DNA of 23,017 nucleotides from Chloroflexota bacterium. GTDB taxonomy: Bacteria; Chloroflexota; Dehalococcoidia; UBA2979. Shown one piece after another: positions 15,185 through 22,273 of the stretch (positions within the stretch are counted from its first letter, which is position 1; the number at the start of each line of letters is the position of its first letter). The notes below the pieces were generated by a model. It made no database searches, was not told the origin of the DNA, and saw only the letters and a program-made list of their open reading frames with translations. Both the position numbers and the translations under genes were made by a program. The DNA is taken from contig CANFFZ010000020.1 in NCBI GenBank assembly GCA_947446155.1, forward strand, positions 1 through 23,017, given 5' to 3'.

Positions 15185-15314
15185 ATCGTCAGGACTCAGA
15201 GCCCGGCCATGCCCGAGTCGACGGCGACTGCCAGCCTGTCTGTTATGTCTTATACGAGAAGTGACCGAGCGGTGTCCATACTGGTCCACACATCCGCTCG
15301 AAACGAACGGATCG

Positions 15315-15320
15315 TATGCT
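15315..15320 (+). promoter_or_regulatory. -10 box of a leaderless promoter (Tat lipoprotein)
   Basis: TATGCT-CCTCAC-ATG places the start codon 6 bases after the box. An inverted repeat, ATCCG (15292-15296) with CGGAT (15308-15312), spans the -35 to -10 interval and might be an operator, though five base pairs is weak. Confidence 0.55.
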
Positions 15321-15326
15321 CCTCAC

Positions 15327-16322
15327 ATGGAGCCCGAGCCCTTACGTACCCCCTACTTCGCTCGGATTGACCGGCGCGGCTTCTTCGCACTCGCCGGAGG
15401 GACCGCCGCACTCGCCGCGTTCGTCACTGCGTGCGGCGGGGAATCCGCCCCTCGGATGGCGGGCGCTGCGACCGTCGAGGCTTCGCCAACGCCGGCGCCG
15501 ACCCCCACACCGAGGCCAGAACCGATCTTCGCGGCAGGGGTCGACGAATTCCGGCTCATGGCCGACACGCAATGGAAGACGCGCGGCGTCGCGATTCACA
15601 GCGGCCGCCAGGGGCCTCGCGTGTTGGTCCTGGGTGGAGTGCACGGCAACGAGCCGGGTGGGTGGCTGGCAGCGGAGCAGATCCGAGAGTGGGTGCCGCT
15701 CCTCGGGAGTCTGATCGTCGTCCCGCGCGCAAACCGTCTGTCGACGTACGCGTTTGTGCGGACGGGCGATGGGTTCGGTGACCTCAACCGCAGTTATCCC
15801 GGCAACCCCAACAGCACCGTACCGATGTCTCGGATGGCCGCCGAGATCGTACAGATGGCCAACCGCTACCGGCCCCACCTGCTGTTCGACCTGCACGAGT
15901 CGTGGATGTTCTACAACGAGCGCGGCGCCAGCGGTGGCACAGCCTTCATCGGACAGACCATTGCCAGCGGCGGCACGGCCGACACGCTGCCGTTTATCAA
16001 GAAGATGATGGACAGCGTGAACGTCCGGATCTCCGCCCGGGAGCAGTTCACGCTGCGGACGACGACCAGTGGGCAGGGGGGTCAGGCACCGCCGCCTTCC
16101 GATACACCACGCCCGACGGCGACTCCGACCTCAACGGCGCTCACCGGTTCGGTCACGCCACAACTGGCGGGCGGCTCGTCATCGCTCGGCTTTGCTCGCT
16201 GGGTCGACGGCTGCACGCCGATCCTGATCGAGATGGGCCAGTACGACCAGCACGAATCCCGTCGCGCAGAACTCCACACGATGTTGGTGGGCGGCGCGAT
16301 GAAGCGGCTGGGGATGCTGTAG
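15327..16322 (+). CDS. Tat-exported lipoprotein, AstE/AspA-M14-type zinc hydrolase
   Basis: The start at ATG 15327 gives a short n-region and the twin-arginine signal DRRGFFALAGG, ending in the lipobox VTAC, so the protein should be exported folded and lipid-anchored. After Cys comes a Pro/Thr linker (TPAPTPTPRPEP). The catalytic domain shows the zinc ligands of the succinylglutamate desuccinylase/aspartoacylase-M14 superfamily: LGGVHGNEPGG (HxxE), DLNRSYPG with substrate Arg, LLFDLHES (third ligand) and PILIEMGQ (catalytic Glu). It may trim amide or peptide bonds in the wall or environment. A Pro/Thr/Ser-rich low-complexity stretch (about residues 250-285) interrupts the domain before the last motif. 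An upstream in-frame start at 15261 would bury the Tat signal. Substrate unknown. Confidence 0.8.
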   Translation: MEPEPLRTPYFARIDRRGFFALAGGTAALAAFVTACGGESAPRMAGAATVEASPTPAPTPTPRPEPIFAAGVDEFRLMADTQWKTRGVAIHSGRQGPRVLVLGGVHGNEPGGWLAAEQIREWVPLLGSLIVVPRANRLSTYAFVRTGDGFGDLNRSYPGNPNSTVPMSRMAAEIVQMANRYRPHLLFDLHESWMFYNERGASGGTAFIGQTIASGGTADTLPFIKKMMDSVNVRISAREQFTLRTTTSGQGGQAPPPSDTPRPTATPTSTALTGSVTPQLAGGSSSLGFARWVDGCTPILIEMGQYDQHESRRAELHTMLVGGAMKRLGML

Positions 16323-16359
16323 CACGCAGCCCGGCCCTCCCGGCAGGGGTGCCGTCGGC

Positions 16360-16365
16360 TATCGT
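16360..16365 (+). promoter_or_regulatory. -10 box of a leaderless promoter (methyltransferase)
   Basis: TATCGT-CCGCCT-ATG again places the ATG exactly six bases after the box. There is no Shine-Dalgarno upstream of this start. Confidence 0.55.
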
Positions 16366-16371
16366 CCGCCT

Positions 16372-17175
16372 ATGACCACGAACTCCGACCGCTACACCCA
16401 CGGGCACCACGCCTCGGTCGTCGGGCAGCACGCCCGGCGTACGGCCGAGGTGGAGGCTGCCTTCCTGCTTCCTCACTTGAGTCCAGGCATGCGCCTGCTC
16501 GATGTCGGCTGCGGGCCCGGCACGATCACGACGGGCCTCGCCCGCGTGGTCGCCCCCGGGGAGGTAGTGGGAATCGACGTGGTGCCCGCCGTCCTCGAGC
16601 AAGCGCGGGAGGCGAACGAAGGGACGCCGAATGTACGCTTCGAGGAAGGCAGCGTGTACGCGCTCGGCTTCCCCGACGCCTCGTTCGACGTCTGCTACGC
16701 GCACCAAGTCCTCCAGCACCTCACAAAGCCCGTCGATGCCGCACGCGAGATGCGGCGCGTCCTCCGGCCGGGTGGGCTCGCCGCCGTCCGCGACGCGGAC
16801 TACGCCACGATGACCGCGTTGCCGCACACGCCGGAGATCGATCGCTGGCTCGCTCTCTACCACGCCGTCGCCACACGGAACGAGGCAGAGGCTGACGCGG
16901 GGCGGCACCTCCCCGGCTGGCTGGTGGATGCCGGGTTCCAGGACGTCACCGTGAGCGCCACGACCGTCCTCTTCCATGAACGCGCGGCGGTCGAGAACTG
17001 GGGCCTCTCGTGGGCTGAGCGAGTCACACACTCCGCCCTGGCCACTCAGGCCATCGAGTACGGCATGGCGACCCAGGGCGACCTCGAAACCATTGCTGAC
17101 GGCTGGCGGCGGTGGGCGCGCGAGCCGCAGGCATTCTTCTTCTACGTGAACGTCGAGGCGATCGGACGGGCATAG
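16372..17175 (+). CDS. Class I SAM-dependent methyltransferase (UbiE/Methyltransf_11 type)
   Basis: The 267-residue protein has the complete Rossmann-like methyltransferase core. Motif I is LLDVGCGPGTITTGLA (about residues 42-57). The acidic end of strand 2 is VVGIDVVPAVLEQA, the strand 3 region is FEEGSVYALGFPDASFDVCYAHQVLQHL, and the post-motif is MRRVLRPGGLAAVRD. The C-terminal third is helical with no extra domain. It resembles small-molecule methyltransferases acting on quinones, sterols or antibiotics; the substrate cannot be read from sequence. A Shine-Dalgarno is absent and a -10 box sits 6 bases upstream. The hydrolase gene starts 1 base after its stop. Confidence 0.85.
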   Translation: MTTNSDRYTHGHHASVVGQHARRTAEVEAAFLLPHLSPGMRLLDVGCGPGTITTGLARVVAPGEVVGIDVVPAVLEQAREANEGTPNVRFEEGSVYALGFPDASFDVCYAHQVLQHLTKPVDAAREMRRVLRPGGLAAVRDADYATMTALPHTPEIDRWLALYHAVATRNEAEADAGRHLPGWLVDAGFQDVTVSATTVLFHERAAVENWGLSWAERVTHSALATQAIEYGMATQGDLETIADGWRRWAREPQAFFFYVNVEAIGRA

Positions 17176-17176
17176 G

Positions 17177-17968
17177 GTGCCGTACCACCGCACCGCAGAT
17201 GGCACGCGTTTCTACTACGAGGTCGCCGGCCGTGCGGGTGGCCGGTGCCCAACCTTCATCCTCGTCCACGGCCTGTGTTCCAACCTCGATCACTGGGGCG
17301 AGGTGCGCGAACGGCTGGCCGAGCACGGGCGTGTGCTCGCCGTCGACCTCCGGGGCCACGGACGTTCAGATGCACCCTCGAGCGGCTACACCATCAATGG
17401 CTTCGCAGCCGACCTCGGTGCGCTCGTCGAGGCGCACGGGGGCTCTCGTCCTGCCATCCTCTTCGGCCACTCGATGGGCAGCACGGTCGCGATGGCCCTC
17501 GCGGGACGGAGTCCGCACCTCGTACGCGCCGTCATCAGCGTGGACGGCTCGCTGACGCACTACGCGACGGCGACAGCGCTACTGGCCGATCGGACGTATA
17601 GAGCGTTTGCCGACCGCGAGCACCCAGACGGAGTACGCGCGCTGTACCGCAACTTGTTCCCGGGCGCCCGAGACGCCGGGCTCGGCGCGCGAATAATCGA
17701 GAATGCAGGGCGCACACCTCGACATGCCGCCATCGGATCGCTTCGCGCCACGCTGACCGCCGACGTCCCAGCGATGGGGAAGCATGTGCGGCAGCCCTTC
17801 CTCTACATCGCAGCAAGCCGAGGCAATCCACGTACTGCGGCGATGCTTCAAGCGCTGGTACCCCATGCCGAGTTCGCCCAGGCGGCTCTCAGCGGGCATT
17901 TCATCCAGTTGGAAGCGCCTGATCAGGTTGTCGCGATGATCGACCGGTTTGTCTCGCGCCTCGAGTAG
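17177..17968 (+). CDS. Alpha/beta-fold hydrolase
   Basis: The 263-residue protein has the alpha/beta-hydrolase plan: oxyanion-hole motif FILVHGLCSNLDHWG (about residues 26-40), AVDLRGHGRSDAP, nucleophile elbow GHSMGST with Ser, a helical cap region about 125-190, and the late His in SGHFIQLEAPDQV. The start is GTG, directly after the methyltransferase stop (TAGGGTG), so the two are co-translated. Whether it is an esterase, C-C hydrolase or haloalkane-type enzyme cannot be decided. It converges on the M20 peptidase gene, leaving a 9-base gap. Confidence 0.85.
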   Translation: MPYHRTADGTRFYYEVAGRAGGRCPTFILVHGLCSNLDHWGEVRERLAEHGRVLAVDLRGHGRSDAPSSGYTINGFAADLGALVEAHGGSRPAILFGHSMGSTVAMALAGRSPHLVRAVISVDGSLTHYATATALLADRTYRAFADREHPDGVRALYRNLFPGARDAGLGARIIENAGRTPRHAAIGSLRATLTADVPAMGKHVRQPFLYIAASRGNPRTAAMLQALVPHAEFAQAALSGHFIQLEAPDQVVAMIDRFVSRLE

Positions 17969-17977
17969 ACGCGCCCG

Positions 17978-19309
17978 TTATTCCTTGACCGCCACGAGCC
18001 TCCGCACGACTTCATACATCACCTCCACGCCGAGGTTGAGGTTCTCCAGCGTGAGGAACTCATCGTGCGCGTGGAAGCCATCGCGTTCCTCCTGCGAGAG
18101 CAGGCAGGGAATGAAGCCATAGGACGGGATGCCCAGCGGCCGCATGAAACGGTTGTCGGTCCCGACGATCGAGGACGACGGGAGGACCACGGCATCTTCA
18201 AACGTTTCCGTCAGCACATCGGTGATCACGCGCGAAACTTCCGTGTCCCACGGCGACGCGACGACGGGTGCCGAGGTGGGATATTCGAGGGTGACCTGCA
18301 CGAGCGGGTCATCCACAATCGCAGCGGCCTCCGCCGCCCACGCGTCGCGGTCCTGGCCAGGGAGCAAGCGGCAGTCCACCAGGGCCTCGGCCCGGCCGGG
18401 GATCACATTCGACTGTGTTCCGGCGCGAAGCACCGTCACGTTCAGGGTGTTCGTGAACGCGGCGACGGTGTCGGGGCTCGCACCGATCGCCGCCTCGACC
18501 GTTGCAGCGTCATCGACGCCGTCGATCAAACCCGCAGCGTGGAGGCGTGCCAGGTACGCGCGGGTCTCGGGCGTATACGTGATGCCTCGCTGCCAGCGCC
18601 TGAGGCGGTCCAAGGCGTCCAGCAGTCGGACCGTCGCGCTGTCTCGCGCCGGCTTACTGCCATGGCCGGGCGTCCCGGTCGCCACGATCCGCAGCGGAGC
18701 CAGTTGCTTCTCGGTCACGGCTACCTCGAAGAGGTGGGCGGGGCGACCGGCGAACTCGGGCACCCCGCTCGCGCCTTCGTTGAGCGCGAAGGCAACGCCA
18801 TCGAAGAGGTCTGCCCGCTCCCGAATGAGCCAGGCGACGCCGAAGGAGGACCCCAACTCCTCGTCCGGGGCGGCGAGGAACACCAGGTCGCGGCACAAGG
18901 CCAGTGCCTGCCGCTTCGCGAGGATCATCGCGAAGAGGTGCATAACTCCGGTGCCCTTCATGTCGACCGCACCGCGCCCATAGACACGACCGTCTCGCAC
19001 CTCCGCAGCAAACGGCGGCGCCGTCCACCCGTCGGCCTCCGCGGGCACGGTGTCGAGGTGGTTCGCAAGCATCAGCGCGCCCTCGCGTGTTCCGTCCCCA
19101 TGCAACCGCGCGACGACGGCCTCGCGGCCGGGGGCCGTCTCTATGAACTCGCACTCGATCCCCTCGGATGCCAGCAGGCGCCCGAGGAAGCGCGCAGCCG
19201 GTGCCTCATTCCCGGGCGGGTTCGAGGTGTCGATGCGGAGGTAGTCCCGCAAGACGGCGAGCACCTCAACGTGGAGGGCGGGCCAGTCGATCCTGCGTAT
19301 GGCGGCCAT
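17978..19309 (-). CDS. M20-family metallopeptidase/deacylase (ArgE/DapE/acetylornithine deacetylase-like)
   Basis: This 443-residue two-domain zinc amidohydrolase has the motif LMLANHLDTVP (first metal His and catalytic Asp), YGRGAVDMKGTG (bridging Asp), PDEELGSSFG (catalytic Glu and metal Glu), a lid/dimerisation domain around PGHGSKP and ATVRLLDALDRLRRW, and a C-terminal HAHDEFL (metal His). It should hydrolyse acyl-amino acids or peptides in the cytoplasm. ATG 19309 is chosen because the fold begins there (RIDWPALHVEVLAVLRDYLRIDTSNPPGNE). The open frame continues about 200 codons upstream antisense to the GNAT gene, with no homology. A TATCCT box sits 7 bases before this ATG. Confidence 0.88.
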   Translation of the reverse strand: MAAIRRIDWPALHVEVLAVLRDYLRIDTSNPPGNEAPAARFLGRLLASEGIECEFIETAPGREAVVARLHGDGTREGALMLANHLDTVPAEADGWTAPPFAAEVRDGRVYGRGAVDMKGTGVMHLFAMILAKRQALALCRDLVFLAAPDEELGSSFGVAWLIRERADLFDGVAFALNEGASGVPEFAGRPAHLFEVAVTEKQLAPLRIVATGTPGHGSKPARDSATVRLLDALDRLRRWQRGITYTPETRAYLARLHAAGLIDGVDDAATVEAAIGASPDTVAAFTNTLNVTVLRAGTQSNVIPGRAEALVDCRLLPGQDRDAWAAEAAAIVDDPLVQVTLEYPTSAPVVASPWDTEVSRVITDVLTETFEDAVVLPSSSIVGTDNRFMRPLGIPSYGFIPCLLSQEERDGFHAHDEFLTLENLNLGVEVMYEVVRRLVAVKE

Positions 19310-19316
19310 GGGTTCG

Positions 19317-19322
19317 AGGATA
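19317..19322 (-). promoter_or_regulatory. -10 box of a near-leaderless promoter (M20 peptidase)
   Basis: On the minus strand TATCCT-CGAACCC-ATG gives 7 bases between box and start codon. It is divergent from the GNAT promoter, with the two -10 boxes only 16 bases apart. Confidence 0.5.
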
Positions 19323-19338
19323 GCCGCCCGCGATCGCT

Positions 19339-19355
19339 TACGATCCGGACGGAGG
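19339..19355 (+). promoter_or_regulatory. -10 box and Shine-Dalgarno of the GNAT gene
   Basis: TACGAT (19339-19344) is followed by CCGGAC and GGAGG (19351-19355), which stands 5 bases before the ATG at 19361. The predicted mRNA would begin essentially at the Shine-Dalgarno, a 10-base leader. Confidence 0.45.
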
Positions 19356-19360
19356 CCCCC

Positions 19361-19825
19361 ATGCCCACGATCAATGTGCTCCCGGTGACCTCGATGGACG
19401 AATTGCGCGAAGCACTCGCCGTCCGCTTGCACGTGTTCGTGGACGAGCAAGGGGTTCCGGCTGAGGAGGAGATCGACCGGTACGACGCGAGTCCGACGGG
19501 CGCACCCGACGCTGAGGCGCTGCACATCCTCGCAAGGGCCGGACGCGTGACGGTGGGTGCGGCCCGCTTGCTGCTGGATGCGCCGCCTGGCGGGGCGGTC
19601 CACCTCGGGCGGGTCGCTGTCCTGCAGGAATGGCGGCGTCACGGCGTGGGCAACGTGCTCATGGAACGACTCCACGCCGAGGCGCGGGCGCGCGGGTACC
19701 GCACGATCGAGATCTCGGCACAGGTACAGGCAATCCCGTTCTACGAGCGCCTCGGGTACGTGGGCGATGGGCCCGTGTACCTCGAAGCCGGGATCGACCA
19801 TCGCGCGATGCGGTACGCGCTCTAG
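19361..19825 (+). CDS. GNAT N-acetyltransferase (ElaA-like)
   Basis: The 154-residue acetyl-CoA-dependent transferase has the ElaA-type N-terminal signature VRLHVFVDEQGVPAEEEIDRYD, the central LGRVAVLQEWRRHGVGNVLM (with the R/Q-x-x-G-x-G/A acetyl-CoA pyrophosphate loop as RRHGVG), and the C-terminal AQVQAIPFYERLGYVGDGPVYLEAGIDHRAM. Length is typical. The start is fixed by GGAGG five bases upstream. The acceptor substrate is unknown; family members act on diverse amines. It is divergent from the M20 peptidase. Confidence 0.88.
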   Translation: MPTINVLPVTSMDELREALAVRLHVFVDEQGVPAEEEIDRYDASPTGAPDAEALHILARAGRVTVGAARLLLDAPPGGAVHLGRVAVLQEWRRHGVGNVLMERLHAEARARGYRTIEISAQVQAIPFYERLGYVGDGPVYLEAGIDHRAMRYAL

Positions 19826-20186
19826 CACTCCTCGCACAGGGGAGCCCGATGGCGATCGAAGAGCCGCGACCGGCGAGCACAATCCCCTGTTCCGGCGACC
19901 TCGCACGGTTGCGCGCGCCCTCGGCGGAGCGGACTGGGCGCGCAGCGTGACCGAGCATGCTCACTGGGTACGCATGGGCACGCAGGGATTGGAGCGATCG
20001 GAAGGCTCGAGGATCGGTGGTTCGTGGCTCATCGACATAGCTTAGATCTTCGTCGGGCGCTCTGGAGGGTGTGCAGGCGGTTAGCCGGGCAGGTCGGATT
20101 TCCCGTAAGGACGCCAGGGGTATACTTTTCTTAACGTTCACGTTAGAGCTTCGGAACCTCCGTTACCTCCTCCTAGGGAATCTGCG
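19826..20186. other. Gap of 361 bases between GNAT and MFS genes; no convincing gene
   Basis: A 33-codon plus-strand frame at 19849-19950 begins MAIEEPRPAS and has GGGGAG four bases upstream, so it could be a leader peptide or the remnant of a longer gene. I recognise no family. Two other plus frames stay open through much of the gap, which is ordinary for GC-rich DNA. The right end holds the MFS promoter and operator-like palindrome. I see no tRNA, repeat or clear terminator. Confidence 0.4.
20121..20145 (+). promoter_or_regulatory. MFS promoter with palindromic operator over the start site
   Basis: TATACT (20121-20126) is the best -10 box in the window. The perfect inverted repeat TAACGT-TC-ACGTTA (20132-20145) covers the predicted start (about 20133). 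A palindrome at +1 is the classic site for a dimeric repressor of exporter genes (TetR/MarR type), but no regulator gene lies next to it. The leader to ATG 20187 is about 54 bases, with AGGGA 7 bases before the start. Confidence 0.5.
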
Positions 20187-21464
20187 ATGCCCTCCGCCGA
20201 GGATATTGCTCCGTCACTAGTAGTTCCAGGCCGGCGGCCCAGTGGATTCATCCTCGGCCGCTTCGAGGCAATGACGAACCCCTACTTCCGACTGCTGTTC
20301 ATCGGGAACCTGCTGCAGTTCGGCTCCATGCAGATGCAGCAGCTGGTGCGGGGCGTCCTCGTCTTCCAGTTGACGGGCTCGTTCGCTGCGCTGGGCCTCG
20401 TATCGATGGCGAACGCCGTCCCTGGCCTGATCTTCGCCCCCATCGGAGGTGTGCTCGCAGACCGCGCGCCGAAGAAGCTCGTGATCCAGTCCGCCTAGGC
20501 TTACAACGTGCTGAACGCCGCCGTCCTCGCGGTCCTCGCTGCCACGGGGCTGATGCGCATCGAGTACCTCATGATCAGCGCCGTCCTCCAGGGCGCAGTC
20601 AACTCCCTGATGATGCCGTCGCGACAGTCGATCATCTCGGACCTCGTGGGCCGCGAGAACCTGATGAACGCGATCGGTATGAACACGTCCGGGCAGAACC
20701 TGATGCAGCTGCTCGGTCCGGCGCTCGGCGGCCTGCTGCTCGCGCTCCTCAGCCCCGCATGGGTGTTCGGGGTGATGGCAGGGATGTACGCCGGCGCCGT
20801 CACCTTCACGATGCGCCTCCCGAAACGGCCCACCTTCTCATACGAGGGCGCGCGAGGGCCACGTCGCGGTGGCCTACGCGACATCTTCGAGGGCGCACGC
20901 TCCGTCGCCAAGAATCCGCCGATCCGCACGCTCATCATCGTGAACTTCATCATGGTGCTCGCCACGATGCCGTACCAAATGATGTTGCCCGGCTTCGTAC
21001 GCGAGGTGCTGCAGAAGGGCCCGGCCGAGCAGCGCATCCTGATGACGATCACAGGCGTCGGAGCGCTCGAAGGGTCGGTCGTTGTGGCCTCGCTCACCGA
21101 ACGGGACCGAGGGCGGGTGCTCCTGATGGTCGCGACCGTGGGCGGCGTCGCGCTAATCGCGTTCGCAGCGTCGACGAACTACTACCTGACGATGCCGATC
21201 ATGTTGATCCTCGGCGCCGCCCAGGCGACGCGGATATCGCTGGGCCAGGTGCTCATCCAGTCCTACTCGGCAAACGAGTACCGCAGCCGCGTCTCGGCCG
21301 TCTGGTTCATGCAGTTCAGCCTCGTCCAGGTCGGGACGTTCGTTGTCGGCATTCTTGCCGAAGTGCTCGGGCCACAGCTCGCGATCGGCGGCCTCGCGGC
21401 AGCGATGCTCGTGGCGCTCGCGTTCATCACGGCGTTCGTGCCGCGGATGCGCAACCTTCAGTAG
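20187..21464 (+). pseudogene. MFS transporter (DHA3/EntS-like) interrupted by an in-frame TAG
   Basis: The frame is continuous over 425 codons apart from a TAG at 20496-20498 after VIQSA. Before it comes FRLLFIGNLLQFGSMQMQQLVRGVLVFQLTGSFAALG with the loop-2 signature GGVLADRAPKK. After it comes AYNVLNAAVLAVLAATGL, PSRQSIISDLVGRENLMNAIGMNTSGQNLMQLLGPALGG and the remaining helices to PRMRNLQ. Both parts together make a normal-length, about 12-helix major facilitator exporter. CAG to TAG (Gln to stop) is the likely change, giving SAQAYN. A GTG at 20508 could restart translation, but no Shine-Dalgarno is visible. Nearby genes end in TAG normally, so recoding is unlikely. True nonsense mutation or consensus error cannot be separated here. 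Confidence 0.8.
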
Positions 21465-21480
21465 CGAAGTCAGCGACGCG

Positions 21481-22225
21481 CTATCGCGTGGCGAAGCAGT
21501 TCCACGTCGGCGTGATGAGAACCTCGTTCAGTGTGACGTGCGCCGGGAGTTGCGCCACGTAGCGGATGAGGTCACCGACGTCCTCCGCCTGGAGCATGCG
21601 CGCCTTGTCCTCGTCGCTCACCTTCACCGGGCGCAATTCGAGGATGGGCGTGGCAACCTCGCCGAGGCAGATCGCGGTCGCGCGGATGCCATTGTTGCGC
21701 TCCTCGATCAGCAGGCTCGTGGTCAACGCGTTGAGGGCGTGCTTCGCGGCGCCGTAGGCTGGGCCGGTGAGCGGACTCACAGCCTTCCCGGTCATCGATG
21801 ATGGCGTTGATGATCACACCGCCACCCTGGGCCCGCATCAGCGGCACGACGGCGTGGCAGCAGTAGAAGACACCGTCGAGGTCGATCCCGATCACCTGAT
21901 CCCAGCCGTCCGTAGAGACCGTCGACCAGTTCCGGTCAGTGACGTTCACGCCCGCGCTGAACACGCCAATATCGATCCGACCGTGGCGCGCCTGGATCCG
22001 GACAACGACGTCAAGCACCGCGTGCTTGTCGGCCACGTCGAGCGGCTCGATCGATGCCGTCCCACCTGCTGCCTCGATCTGCTTGGAGACAGCCTCGAGG
22101 GCGTCCCGGCGTCGGCCAGAGAGGACGACGGTCGCGCCTGCCTCAGCCATTTTCAAGGCCGCGGACTCCCCGATGCCGCTCCCCGCACCGGTGATCCACG
22201 CCACGCTGCCTGTTAGATCACGCAA
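21481..22225 (-). pseudogene. Short-chain dehydrogenase/reductase (SDR), frameshifted
   Basis: The first frame, from TTG 22225 (with GAGGGGG four bases upstream), reads MRDLTGSVAWITGAGSGIGESAA, the NAD(P)-binding TGxxxGIG of SDRs, through DVAD and FSAGV to GGGVIINA. Then the frame is lost. The rest continues in another frame as MTGKAVSPLTGPAYGAAKHALNALTTSLLIEE (YxxxK catalytic pair) to ITPTWNCFATR. Removing one base (plus-strand T at 21802) joins them as NASSMTGKAV, restoring the catalytic Ser segment at the usual distance from Tyr. The canonical NAG is SAG, and the usual catalytic Asn region reads IDLDG. The intact protein would have about 247 residues. It lies 48 bases downstream of the aldehyde oxidoreductase gene on the same strand. 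Confidence 0.8.
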
Positions 22226-22273
22226 GATTCCCCCTCGTCACGCAGTGGTGCCGGCGGCATCGCGGCCACCGGG

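Noticed and set aside
15292..15312. ATCCG...CGGAT inverted repeat as an operator of the Tat lipoprotein gene
   Set aside because: Only five base pairs with an 11-base spacer; chance occurrence is too likely to list it as a site.
19310..19906. N-terminal extension of the M20 peptidase frame (about 200 codons)
   Set aside because: It runs antisense through the whole GNAT gene, shows no recognisable domain, and the peptidase fold starts at 19309 behind a -10 box.
19849..19950. 33-codon frame with a good Shine-Dalgarno downstream of the GNAT gene
   Set aside because: No recognisable family, and two other frames are equally open in this GC-rich stretch; it is kept only as a note in the gap entry.
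20496..20498. TAG in the MFS gene as a recoded amber codon (pyrrolysine or code change)
   Set aside because: tyrA, gmk, the methyltransferase, the kinase and phoU2 all end at TAG with normal C-termini, so TAG is a working stop here; a CAG to TAG change is simpler.
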